DNA from: Sphingopyxis witflariensis | Lineage (GTDB): Bacteria; Pseudomonadota; Alphaproteobacteria; Sphingomonadales; Sphingomonadaceae | DNA length: 64,000 nucleotides | Assembly (NCBI RefSeq): GCF_002205635.1 | Contig: NZ_NISJ01000006.1 | Span: 1 to 64,000, forward strand | Direction: 5' to 3' | In this document: one piece after another, positions 9,133 through 18,705 of the stretch | Numbering within the stretch: position 1 is the first letter of the stretch | Layout: each line of letters begins with the position of its first letter | Position numbers and translations under genes: made by a program | Notes under the pieces: generated by a model | What the model saw: the letters and a program-made list of their open reading frames with translations, nothing else | Databases searched by the model: none | Told to the model about the DNA's origin: nothing

Positions 9133-11661
9133 ATGAATAGGACTCTCTCGATCCGGGCCGTTCTGCTTGCCGCGACCGCCATGGCGGCGACGCCGGTGCT
9201 GGCGGCCAACGAAGCCGGCACCGTCGCGCTCGCCGTTTCGGCCGCAGCCGCCGACCAGCCGTCAGATAGTGCGCCGGCCGCGCCCAGCCAAGATGACGAT
9301 TATGACGAGATCGACGGCGAAGAAATCGTCGTCACCGCGCCGCGCCTGGCGGGACAGCTCGACACCAATATCTCGGCCGAGGTCGAACTCGATGAAGCGG
9401 CGATCGCCAGCTATGGCGCCTCGTCGATCGAGGAGTTGCTCGACGCGCTCGAACCGCAGACGCGTTCGGGCCGCGGTCGTGGCGGCGGCCGTCCGGTGAT
9501 GCTGGTCAATGGACGCCGCATTTCGGGCTTTGGCGCGATTCGCAACCTGCCGCCCGAGGCGATCGCGAAGGTTGAAGTTTTCCCCGAGGAAGTCGCGCTG
9601 CAATATGGCTATGCCGCGACCGAACGCGTCGTCAATTTCGTGCTCAAGCCCAATTTCCGGCAGATTTCGGTCGAAGGCGAAGCCGGGATGCCGACGCAGG
9701 GCGGCCGTTTCCAGAGCGAGTTGGAACCAGCCTTTGTGGCGATCGGCCAGAACGGTCGTATCAACGTCAACGCCGGTTGGGAACATAAGGGTCTGCTCCG
9801 CGAAAGCGGCCGCGACATCGACTATAGCTCCGATCCGGGCCGCGCCGACGAAGCCATCGCGCGCAGCCTGCTTTCGGCGACCGACGAATATGTCATCGAC
9901 GGCACGATCGTCCGCAACATCGACAAGGTGACCGAGGCGTCGCTGAGCGTGCGTTTCGACCAGACCGACAGTTTGAGTCTGCTCGGCCCCACCCTCGAAG
10001 ACCCCAGCAATCCGCGTCGCCGTGACAGTCGTGCGCAGAATTTGACGACGTCGGCGAGTGTCAACGGGATGCTCGGCGACTGGCGCTGGTCGACGACGGG
10101 CAATTATGCCGATGCCGACACGCGGACCTTCACCGATAGCGGGGACGGGATTACCCGCGACCGTTTCGACAGCAGCCAGCAGAGTTTTGGCGCCAATGCC
10201 AATATTTCGGGCAGCGTCATGGAAGGCTGGGCCGGGCCGATCCGCGCGTCAATCACCGGCGGTTATAGCGGGCTGCGCTTTGACAGCGAGGCGCAGGGGG
10301 CCGTGACCCAATTGTCGCGCGATACCCCCAGCGTCTTCGGGTCGCTCACCATCCCGCTGTTCGATCCCGAATATGAAGTTGGCAATTTCGGCCGCGTATC
10401 GCTGACCCTGAATGCGCAGGCCGAACGGCCGAGCGATTTTTCGGCGCTGAAAAGCTGGGGCACGACGCTCAACTGGGGCGTCACCGACAATCTGTCGTTG
10501 ATCGCCAGTTACAAGAATGACGAAGCGGCGCCCAGCATGACCCAGCTTGGCGCGGCGCCGCTGGAGACCGACGGCGTCACCTATTATGACCTCAAGACCG
10601 GTCAGACGGTCCAGATCACGACGGTCACCGGTGGCAACCCCTTTCTGCGCGCCGAACAGCGGCGCGATCTGAAGGTTGGGCTCAACTGGGACGTGCCGAT
10701 GCTCGAGGGGCTGCGCTTCTCGATCGATTATAACCGCAACCAAAGTTACGACACGGCGAACAGCTTCCCGCTGCTGACCGATGCGATCGAGGCGGCTTTC
10801 CCTGACCGCGTGACGCGGGCGCCTGACGGAACTTTGCTCGCACTCGACCAGCGGCCGGTCAATTTTGACCGCGCGACCAACTCTCAAATCCGCTGGGGCT
10901 TTAATTTCGGCAAAAGCTTTGGCCAGAAGGAAGCCGAGGCCGGCAGCGCACGCGGTCGCGGTCGTCCCGATGGCGAACGGCGCGGTGCGCGCGGCGGCGA
11001 AGGCGTGACTCCGCCGCCCGGCGGTGCTGGCGAAGGCGCGCCTCCCGCGGCGGAGGGCGAACGTCCCCCGGCCGCTGCGGGCGAGCGGCGGCGTGGCGGC
11101 CCTGGTGGTGGTCCCGGCGGCGGGTTTCGTGGCGGTCGTGGTGGTCCGGGTGGCCCCGGCGGCATGATGGGTGGTCCGCAACAGGGTGGGCGCTGGCAGG
11201 TGTCGCTTTATCACACGGTCAAGCTCACCGACAAAGTGCTGATCGGTCCCGGCGTGCCCGAACTCGACCTTTTGAACGGGTCGGCGACCGGCAATGGCGG
11301 CGGCAGCAACCGTCATCTCGCCGAACTCGACGGCGGGCTCTTCTATCAGGGGATGGGGGCGCGGCTGAGTGCCAAATATGACAGCGGCAGCCGCGTTGTC
11401 GGCGGCGCCAATGGTGACCTCGATTTCGGCGATCTCGCGACCTTCAACCTGCGCTTCTTCATGGACTTCAACCAGAAGCCGAAGCTGATCGAGGCTGCGC
11501 CCTTCCTGAAGGGATCGCGCTTGCGCCTGTCGATCGACAATCTCTTCGATGCGCAGCGCAAGATCACCGACGGCAGCGGCCGGGTGCCGCTCAATTACCA
11601 GCCCGGCTATACCGACCCCTTGGGCCGCTATGTCGAGTTGGAGTGGCGCAAGTCCTTCTAG
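9133..11661 (+). CDS. TonB-dependent receptor with Arg/Gly/Pro-rich insert
   Basis: The 842-residue outer-membrane protein has a signal peptide (cleavage near VLAA, residue 25) and an acidic Asp/Glu stretch at 54-63. A TonB-box-like EEIVVTAP at 63-70 is followed by a short plug (VMLVNGRRISGFG near 122-134) and a barrel. Residues about 600-688 form a low-complexity segment rich in Arg, Gly, Pro and Glu (repeated RGR, PGG and GGP) between barrel strands, after which barrel sequence resumes. It is compositionally unlike the rest and would probably be a long surface or periplasmic loop. The stop codon shares the tetranucleotide CTAG with the stop of the convergent glycosyltransferase gene. Ligand unknown. 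Confidence 0.85.
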   Translation: MNRTLSIRAVLLAATAMAATPVLAANEAGTVALAVSAAAADQPSDSAPAAPSQDDDYDEIDGEEIVVTAPRLAGQLDTNISAEVELDEAAIASYGASSIEELLDALEPQTRSGRGRGGGRPVMLVNGRRISGFGAIRNLPPEAIAKVEVFPEEVALQYGYAATERVVNFVLKPNFRQISVEGEAGMPTQGGRFQSELEPAFVAIGQNGRINVNAGWEHKGLLRESGRDIDYSSDPGRADEAIARSLLSATDEYVIDGTIVRNIDKVTEASLSVRFDQTDSLSLLGPTLEDPSNPRRRDSRAQNLTTSASVNGMLGDWRWSTTGNYADADTRTFTDSGDGITRDRFDSSQQSFGANANISGSVMEGWAGPIRASITGGYSGLRFDSEAQGAVTQLSRDTPSVFGSLTIPLFDPEYEVGNFGRVSLTLNAQAERPSDFSALKSWGTTLNWGVTDNLSLIASYKNDEAAPSMTQLGAAPLETDGVTYYDLKTGQTVQITTVTGGNPFLRAEQRRDLKVGLNWDVPMLEGLRFSIDYNRNQSYDTANSFPLLTDAIEAAFPDRVTRAPDGTLLALDQRPVNFDRATNSQIRWGFNFGKSFGQKEAEAGSARGRGRPDGERRGARGGEGVTPPPGGAGEGAPPAAEGERPPAAAGERRRGGPGGGPGGGFRGGRGGPGGPGGMMGGPQQGGRWQVSLYHTVKLTDKVLIGPGVPELDLLNGSATGNGGGSNRHLAELDGGLFYQGMGARLSAKYDSGSRVVGGANGDLDFGDLATFNLRFFMDFNQKPKLIEAAPFLKGSRLRLSIDNLFDAQRKITDGSGRVPLNYQPGYTDPLGRYVELEWRKSF

Positions 11662-12710
11662 GCCGCGAGGCGCCGAGCGGCGACGGCCGCTTCGGATGAC
11701 GGGTCGGCGGGGATGAAGGTCAACGCTTTCAGAAACTGCGCGGTGCAGGCGGGCCAGCTATAGCGGGTGCCGAGCGCGGCGGCATCGCTGCGCTTGCACG
11801 CCAGCGCCGCCGCAATCGCCGCATCGAGATCCTCGTCGAGCGCCCCTGCGCCGTCGCGGATGATGTCGGCGGGCCCCGGAACCGGAAAGGCCGCGACCGG
11901 GGTGCCACAGCTTAGCGCCTCGATGACGACCAGCCCGAACGTGTCGGTGCGGCTGGGGAAGACGAAGACATCGGCGCCGGCATATGCGGCGGCGAGCGTT
12001 TCGCCCGACAATTTGCCCAGGAAGACGGTTTCGGGGTGTCGCGCCTTCAACTCGGCTAGCGCAGGGCCGTCGCCGATGACCACCTTCGTTCCCGGGCTGT
12101 GGCTGCCCAAAAACGCACCGATATTCTTCTCGACCGCGACGCGGCCGACATAGAGCTGGATCGGGCGCGGCAGTTTCGCGAAGTGCGGATGCGGTGCGCG
12201 GTCGGCGCGGAACAGGTCATGATCCACTCCGCGCTCCCACATCATCGTCTGGCCCAGACCCTGTTCGGCAAGCTCGCGCGCGAGGCTGCGGGTCGCGACC
12301 ATGATGTGCTGCGCCGGGCGGTGGAACCAGCGGATAAAGCGCCAGACAAAGGCGGGCGACAGCGGCAGCCGCGCCGCGACATATTCGGGAAAGCGGGTGT
12401 GATAGGCGGTGGTGAAGGGGAAATCATTCTTCACGCACCAGCGCCGCGCCGCGAGCCCGAGCGGGCCCTCGGTCGAGATATGGATCGCCTGCGGGGCAAA
12501 GGCGCGAATATACCGCCCGACCTTGCGCCAGCCGGCGAAGGCGAGGCGGATTTCGGGATAGGAGGGGCAGGGGATCGAACGGAACAGGTCGGGCGAGACA
12601 ACTCCGACTTCATGCCCTGCGGCGCGCAATTCGGCGATTGTTGCCTGCAAGGTGCGGACGACGCCATTGACCTGCGGCTCCCAGGCGTCGCTGACGATAA
12701 GGATCCTCAT
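11658..12710 (-). CDS. Glycosyltransferase family 4 (GT-B)
   Basis: The 350-residue protein resembles GT4 enzymes annotated as alpha-mannosyltransferases or sulfolipid/glycolipid synthases. It has an N-terminal VSDAWEPQVNGVVRT (6-20) acceptor-domain motif, YVGRVAVEKN (187-196) and SRTDTFGLVVIEALSCGTPV (253-272), which contains the nucleotide-sugar-binding glutamates. The gene overlaps the upstream LpxH-like gene by 4 bp (ATGA), so the two are translationally coupled and probably act together in envelope lipid or glycolipid synthesis. Donor and acceptor cannot be named from sequence. Confidence 0.88.
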   Translation of the reverse strand: MRILIVSDAWEPQVNGVVRTLQATIAELRAAGHEVGVVSPDLFRSIPCPSYPEIRLAFAGWRKVGRYIRAFAPQAIHISTEGPLGLAARRWCVKNDFPFTTAYHTRFPEYVAARLPLSPAFVWRFIRWFHRPAQHIMVATRSLARELAEQGLGQTMMWERGVDHDLFRADRAPHPHFAKLPRPIQLYVGRVAVEKNIGAFLGSHSPGTKVVIGDGPALAELKARHPETVFLGKLSGETLAAAYAGADVFVFPSRTDTFGLVVIEALSCGTPVAAFPVPGPADIIRDGAGALDEDLDAAIAAALACKRSDAAALGTRYSWPACTAQFLKALTFIPADPSSEAAVAARRLAA

Positions 12711-13588
12711 GCTGCGCGCGCCGGGGCTGGCAGCTGGAGCGTGGCGGGCACGACGCGCGCCGCGACCTCTTCGGCCCAGTGCAATATCTCCATCGTCCCG
12801 TCATGATGTTCGACCAGCGCGGTGCAACCTTCGACCCAGTCGCCGTCGTTATAATATTCGGTGCCCTCGATCTCGCGCATCTCGGCGCTGTGGATATGGC
12901 CGCACACCACGCCATCGACCCCGCGAGAGCGTGCGGCGTGGGCCACCACTTCCTCATAGCGGCCGATGAACTGGACGGCGTTTTTGACCTTATGCTTGGC
13001 GACCATCGACAGCGACCAGTAAGGCAGGCCGAACGCGCTGCGGATGCGGTTCACCACCACATTGCATTTCATCAGCGCGGTGTAGGCGGCGTCGCCGACG
13101 AAGGCGAGCCAGCGGTGCGCCAGCATCACCGCGTCGAATTCGTCGCCATGAACGACCAGCAATTTGCGGCCGTCGGCGGTCTCGTGGATCGCCTCGCGGC
13201 GGATTTCGACCCCGCCGAAATCGAAGCCGTCGAACGGCTTGCACATCTCGTCATGGTTGCCGGGGACATAGACAACGCGCGTGCCGCGCTTGGCGCGCTT
13301 GAGCACGCGCCAGACGACGTCATTATGCTCGGGCGGCCAGAAATGGCGCTTCTTGAGGCGCCAGCCGTCGATGATGTCGCCGACGAGATAGAGCGTCTCG
13401 CAATCGACATGGTCGAAAAAGTCGATCAGCATCGCGGCGTTGCAACCGCGGGTGCCAAGGTGAATGTCGCTGACCCACACCGTGCGATAACTGCGCCGTT
13501 CGCCGATCAGTCGTTCGGGGACATGCGGGTCGGTGGTGAAGGGGTCGGGAAAGCGGGCGGGGATGGGCAGGGTCGAAATCGTTGCCAT
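12707..13588 (-). CDS. LpxH-like UDP-2,3-diacylglucosamine diphosphatase family metallophosphoesterase
   Basis: The 293-residue calcineurin-like phosphoesterase has all binuclear metal motifs: SDIHLG (Asp41, His43), GDIIDGW (Asp71), GNHDE (Asn111, His112), VVHGDEFD (His147) and CGHIHS (His231, His233). Proteins of this shape are annotated as LpxH-related hydrolases cleaving UDP-diacylglucosamine to lipid X in lipid A synthesis. This subgroup is longer than E. coli LpxH (about 240 residues) and usually sits beside a GT4 glycosyltransferase, as here. It may therefore act on a different nucleotide-lipid. It is the first gene of the two-gene unit. Confidence 0.82.
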   Translation of the reverse strand: MATISTLPIPARFPDPFTTDPHVPERLIGERRSYRTVWVSDIHLGTRGCNAAMLIDFFDHVDCETLYLVGDIIDGWRLKKRHFWPPEHNDVVWRVLKRAKRGTRVVYVPGNHDEMCKPFDGFDFGGVEIRREAIHETADGRKLLVVHGDEFDAVMLAHRWLAFVGDAAYTALMKCNVVVNRIRSAFGLPYWSLSMVAKHKVKNAVQFIGRYEEVVAHAARSRGVDGVVCGHIHSAEMREIEGTEYYNDGDWVEGCTALVEHHDGTMEILHWAEEVAARVVPATLQLPAPARAA

Positions 13589-13710
13589 GTCACACTCCGA
13601 AAGCAGCCTTAGCTGCCCTCGGCCTAGACAGGAGATTTGTTACAGCCTGAGATTCGAAGTGGCGTCAGTTTGAAGACGCTTTGGCGGCGGTTGTGTGACG
13701 ACGGCCTTCA

Positions 13711-13735
13711 TCCCCTCCCGCAGGCGGGAGGGGGA
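13711..13735. repeat. GGGAGG-type palindromic repeat (copy 1)
   Basis: A hairpin of CCTCCCGC and GCGGGAGG type lies directly after the stop codon of the aldehyde dehydrogenase gene. The same palindrome, with a slightly different loop, occurs twice near 46916-47006. It may double as a terminator. Confidence 0.6.
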
Positions 13736-15169
<1,434 letters not shown>

Positions 15170-15217
15170 TCTGCTTCTCCAACATTCTTCAACGCTGTCA
15201 CCCCGGCTCCCCACTTT

Positions 15218-15248
15218 GTCATCCCCGCGAAAGCGGGGACCCAGGGGC
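15218..15248 (+). repeat. 31-bp repeat flanking the GIY-YIG gene (copy A1)
   Basis: The repeat begins GTCATCCCCGCGAAAG and contains the hairpin CCCCGC-GAAA-GCGGGG. It is identical over 31 bp to the reverse complement of copy A2 at 15553-15583. It ends 7 nt from the stop codon of the GIY-YIG gene. Confidence 0.85.
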
Positions 15249-15255
15249 GACATAT

Positions 15256-15549
15256 TCAGCCGTTGAGATGCTCATAAAGATCGAGCCACTGCGGATTATC
15301 GCGTTCGATCAGTTCCAGTTTCCAATCCCGCCGCCACTTTTTCATCGCCTTCTCCCGCGCGATCGCTTCATTCACGTCGGCAAAGGCTTCGGCGTGCACC
15401 AAGCGATGAACGTCGTATTTCGCAGCAAACTTGGAGCCCTCTCCGTTCCGATGCTGCCAGATTCTCTGAGATAGGTTGCCCGTCACGCCAATGTAGATCG
15501 TTCCGTTGCGTCCGCTCGCGAGAATATAGACGTGATAGGTCTGTTCCAT
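15256..15549 (-). CDS. Small GIY-YIG nuclease-domain protein
   Basis: The 97-residue single-domain protein of the URI/UvrC-type GIY-YIG superfamily has HVYIL (6-10), YIG (19-21), the catalytic Arg29 in SQRIWQH and the metal-binding Glu66 in AREKAMKKW. The usual ending is NPQWLDLY. It should be able to nick or cut DNA. The gene fills almost exactly the space between two perfect 31-bp inverted repeats. The stop is 7 nt from one repeat and the start 3 nt from the other, whose AGGGG serves as its Shine-Dalgarno. This suggests gene and repeats form one unit, possibly mobile or repeat-maintaining. Function is unproven. Confidence 0.88.
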   Translation of the reverse strand: MEQTYHVYILASGRNGTIYIGVTGNLSQRIWQHRNGEGSKFAAKYDVHRLVHAEAFADVNEAIAREKAMKKWRRDWKLELIERDNPQWLDLYEHLNG

Positions 15550-15552
15550 GAT

Positions 15553-15583
15553 GCCCCTGGGTCCCCGCTTTCGCGGGGATGAC
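15553..15583 (-). repeat. 31-bp repeat flanking the GIY-YIG gene (copy A2, inverted)
   Basis: This is the reverse complement of copy A1, identical over 31 bp. Its inner end, read in the gene's direction, is CCCAGGGGC followed by ATC and the ATG. The repeat therefore provides the ribosome-binding site of the GIY-YIG gene. Confidence 0.85.
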
Positions 15584-15601
15584 AGAAATTAGCGCTCTCA
15601 T

Positions 15602-15628
15602 GTCATCCCCGCGAAAGCGGGGACCCAG
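15602..15628 (+). repeat. Third copy of the GTCATCCCCGCG repeat (A3)
   Basis: A 27-bp match to copy A1 in the same orientation ends 19 nt before the stop codon of the acetolactate-synthase-like gene. With A2 it makes an inverted doublet separated by 18 nt, like a bacterial interspersed mosaic element. Confidence 0.8.
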
Positions 15629-15646
15629 CGACGGCCAAGCTCGATC

Positions 15647-17293
15647 TTACAATTCCTTCGACAGCTTCTTGATGTCGATGTTCAAAATCTGGTCATTCTC
15701 CGAATAATCGACCGGGCAGTCGATCAGATGCACCCCCGGCGTATCGCGCGTGTGGGCGAGAAGTTCCTTCAGATGCGCGGCGCTTTCGACGCGGTGGCCG
15801 TGGGCGCCATAGGCTTCGGCATATTTGACGAAATCGGGGTTGCCATAGGTCAGCCCCCAATCCTTGAAACCCATATTCGCCTGTTTCCAGCGGATCATGC
15901 CATAGCTGTTGTCGTTGAGGATCAGCACGGTCATGTTGAGCCCCAGCCGAACCGCGGTCTCCATTTCCTGACTGTTCATCATGAAGCCGCCGTCGCCGCA
16001 GATCGCCATGACCTTGCGCTTCGGATAGAGCATCGCCGACATCATCGCACTCGGCAGCCCCGCGCCCATCGTCGCCAGCGCGTTGTCGAGCAGCACGGTA
16101 TTGGGGCGATAGGCGGTGTAACCGCGCGCGAACCATATTTTATAGACGCCGTTATCGAGGCAGATGATCCCGTCGTCGGGCATCGAGTCGCGAACCTGCT
16201 GCACCAGATGCGGCGGGAAGATCGGGAAGCGGGCGTCTTCGGCCAGCGGCGCGGTGTGCGCGACCTCGCCCTGACGATAGGCGAGCAGATGGTCGAACTT
16301 CCACCCGCCGTTGGGGACGATATCCTCCTTCATCTGCCAGATCGCATTGGCGATATCGCCGATCACTTCGATGCCGGGGAAATAGACGGGATCGACCTCG
16401 GCGGTCTTGGTCGAGACGTGGATGACCGTCGGGCCGCCCTGCTTCATGAAGAAGGGCGGCTTTTCGATCACGTCATGGCCGAGGTTGACGATGCAGTCCG
16501 ACGCCTCGACCGCGCGGTGGACGAAATCGCCCGACGACAGCGCGGCGCAACCGAGGAATTTCGGATGGCGCTCGTCGATCACGCCCTTGCCAAGCTGGGT
16601 GGTGAGGAAGGGAATACCGGTCTTTTCGATGAATTGCAGCAGCATGCGGCTGGTCATCGTGCGGTTCGCGCCCGCGCCGATGACGAGGACGGGCGAGGTC
16701 GCTTCCTCGAGCGCCTTCACCGCCTCGCGGATCGACTTCACATCGGCGGTCGGGCGGCGCGACAGGCTGCGCTTGATCGGCAGACTGTCGGTATGCTCGT
16801 CGGCGATATCCTCGGGCAGCTCGATATGCACCGCGCCGGGCTTTTCCTCTTCGGCAAGGCGAAAGGCCTCGCGCACGCGGCTCGGGATATTGTCCGACGA
16901 TGCCATCTGGTGGGTATATTTGGTGATCGGCCCCATCATCGCGACGACGTCGAGGATCTGGAAGCGGCCCTGTTTCGATTTCTTGATCGGTTTCTGGCCG
17001 GTGATCATCATCATCGGCATGCCGCCCAATTGCGCATAGGCGGCCGCGGTGACGAAATTGGTCGCGCCGGGGCCCAATGTGGCGAGGCAGACGCCGGTCT
17101 TGCCGGTATGGCGCCCGTAAGTGGCGGCCATGAAGCCCGCGCCCTGCTCATGCCGTGTCAGGATCAGCTTGATCTTTTTCGATCGCGAAAGACTGTCGAG
17201 AAAGTCGAGATTTTCTTCGCCCGGGACGCCGAAAATATATTCGACGCCTTCTTCTTCCAGACAATCGATAAACAGGTCGGATGCTTTTTTCAC
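15647..17293 (-). CDS. Acetolactate-synthase-like thiamine-diphosphate enzyme, large subunit
   Basis: The 548-residue ThDP enzyme has the three IlvB domains. The N-terminal pyrimidine-binding domain has FGVPGEEN and the cofactor-activating Glu49 in LTRHEQGAG. A central FAD-type domain carries GAGANRTM, and the C-terminal ThDP/Mg site has CGDGGFMMNSQE around 430 and LNDNSYGM. Expected chemistry is decarboxylation of pyruvate or a related 2-oxo acid. I chose the GTG at 17293 (KKASDLFID follows) because GGAGG lies about 10 nt upstream. An open frame extends 125 codons further but is not family-like. No small regulatory subunit gene lies adjacent, which fits a catabolic or non-ilv role. Confidence 0.87.
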   Translation of the reverse strand: MKKASDLFIDCLEEEGVEYIFGVPGEENLDFLDSLSRSKKIKLILTRHEQGAGFMAATYGRHTGKTGVCLATLGPGATNFVTAAAYAQLGGMPMMMITGQKPIKKSKQGRFQILDVVAMMGPITKYTHQMASSDNIPSRVREAFRLAEEEKPGAVHIELPEDIADEHTDSLPIKRSLSRRPTADVKSIREAVKALEEATSPVLVIGAGANRTMTSRMLLQFIEKTGIPFLTTQLGKGVIDERHPKFLGCAALSSGDFVHRAVEASDCIVNLGHDVIEKPPFFMKQGGPTVIHVSTKTAEVDPVYFPGIEVIGDIANAIWQMKEDIVPNGGWKFDHLLAYRQGEVAHTAPLAEDARFPIFPPHLVQQVRDSMPDDGIICLDNGVYKIWFARGYTAYRPNTVLLDNALATMGAGLPSAMMSAMLYPKRKVMAICGDGGFMMNSQEMETAVRLGLNMTVLILNDNSYGMIRWKQANMGFKDWGLTYGNPDFVKYAEAYGAHGHRVESAAHLKELLAHTRDTPGVHLIDCPVDYSENDQILNIDIKKLSKEL

Positions 17294-17468
17294 AAGTGTC
17301 GCCCCTCCGTCCCGCACCACATGATGCGGCCCCAAGTCGGTGCCGGCGACCCTCGACACAAATGACGGCACAGCGGTCCCGTCATACGGTCGCGAGTCCC
17401 TGCTGCCCCGGAAGAGGTTGTAACGAGGGGTAAAGGGGTTGTCACTCGCGCCGTGGAGCGTGTTGCGA

Positions 17469-17993
17469 TCAGGGCTTGGCGATCCACAGATCACGGACGA
17501 GGCGGCCCGAAACTTCCGATCCCGCCGGGATTTCTGCGCTGCGTCCCGTGGCGACAGAGGGCAGGATGCAGAATAGGGCTGCTGTCGCGAGGCCATCGTC
17601 GGCGCCGCGTTTGCCCCGTGCCTCGAGCATCCCGCTGACGCGCAGGGGACCGCCGGGCAGTTCGGCATAGAGCAATTGGACGTCGAGCTTGCCCGATTTT
17701 CCGAACGCGCCGCGTTTGTCGGCGCGCGTCAGCTGGGCGACCACGATCGTGCCGACCGGGATCGCCGTAACACTATCGGCAACCACCGGCGCCGCGACCT
17801 TCAGATAGAGAAGGTCGCCCTTTACATTCTTCCTGGTCGAAATGCTGTCGCGGGTAACGAGGTCGATCAATGTGCCTGCGGCTATCCGGACCGGAGCAGC
17901 CTGTCCGGCAGGAGGTGAGGTGGGCTCGGTGCCGCCTGCCGGGCAGCCGATGGCCACCGCGATCGCCACAGCGATGGCGCGACAGGATCTCAC
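17469..17993 (-). CDS. Hypothetical exported protein, paralogue of its upstream neighbour
   Basis: The 174-residue protein has a short hydrophobic N-terminus (AIAVAIAVAIGC, possibly a lipoprotein or Sec signal). A beta-rich domain follows with VTAIPVGTIVVAQL and FGKSGKLDVQLLYAEL. The same order of motifs (VLPVGAI then VGKSGSLEARLVYVE) is found in the gene at 17990-18583, so the two are tandem paralogues. They overlap by 4 bp (ATGA) and form an operon. No function recognised; probably periplasmic. Confidence 0.7.
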   Translation of the reverse strand: MRSCRAIAVAIAVAIGCPAGGTEPTSPPAGQAAPVRIAAGTLIDLVTRDSISTRKNVKGDLLYLKVAAPVVADSVTAIPVGTIVVAQLTRADKRGAFGKSGKLDVQLLYAELPGGPLRVSGMLEARGKRGADDGLATAALFCILPSVATGRSAEIPAGSEVSGRLVRDLWIAKP

Positions 17994-18583
17994 GGTGCGG
18001 TCGGCAGCGGGCGCGGGATTTCGGTATCCTGTTCGACAAAGCCGGTCATCAACTCACCGGCCTTGATCTTGGCATTATTGCCTTTTGCGAACAGGCCCAG
18101 CGGCCCCAGTGCAAGTATGCCCAGCGCCGTTTCGCCGCCGCCGCTGGCTCCCTTGGCGCTGTTGTTGCCGGTGACGGGTATGCGGAAACCATTATTCTCG
18201 ACATAGACAAGCCGCGCCTCCAGCGATCCCGATTTTCCGACATTGCCGCTCGATTTTGCCTGCATCACTTCGCCCCATGCGATCGCGCCCACGGGCAGGA
18301 CGGTGATGCCATCGACCAGAACCGGCTTATCGACGCGCAGCCTGAAGCGATGCCCGGCCATATGCGTTTTCGTCGTCACTTCGGATATCACCATGAAGTG
18401 AATGGGGGTGTCGCGCTTCAGGAGCAGCATCGGAACGCCTCGTTCGGTTGCATTCGCGACGACGACGGGCGGTGCGATCACGCTGGTTTCGGCGGGCGCC
18501 GCCGGCTCGGCCGTATCGGCGGCTGCAGGCTGCGCCGCTACGGACAGCAAAGCCGCAATTACAGCACCGTGAAATAACGCCAT
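17990..18583 (-). CDS. Hypothetical periplasmic protein with signal peptide
   Basis: The 197-residue protein has a clear signal peptide (MALFHGAVIAALL to about AAAD, residue 23). The mature domain contains VDGITVLPVGAIAWGE, VGKSGSLEARLVYVE and a glycine-rich segment (SAKGASGGGETALG). I start at the ATG at 18583 because AGGGGGAA lies 5-12 nt upstream; an upstream Met at 18619 lacks such a site. It is homologous to the downstream gene and divergent from the YbjQ-like gene. Function unknown. Confidence 0.72.
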   Translation of the reverse strand: MALFHGAVIAALLSVAAQPAAADTAEPAAPAETSVIAPPVVVANATERGVPMLLLKRDTPIHFMVISEVTTKTHMAGHRFRLRVDKPVLVDGITVLPVGAIAWGEVMQAKSSGNVGKSGSLEARLVYVENNGFRIPVTGNNSAKGASGGGETALGILALGPLGLFAKGNNAKIKAGELMTGFVEQDTEIPRPLPTAP

Positions 18584-18705
18584 CAGATTCCCCCTAAAGT
18601 CCCGTTGGGTGTAAGCCATGATTAAGTAAAATTGCCAAGACAGAATTTTGTTGACCTTGCCCGGCCGGGCGAAGAACTAGGGCCAGTCTAAAGGGGGAGC
18701 AGAAT

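Noticed and set aside
17294-17668. A 125-residue N-terminal extension of the acetolactate-synthase-like protein
   Set aside because: No family homology; a GTG at 17293 with a GGAGG site gives the normal start.
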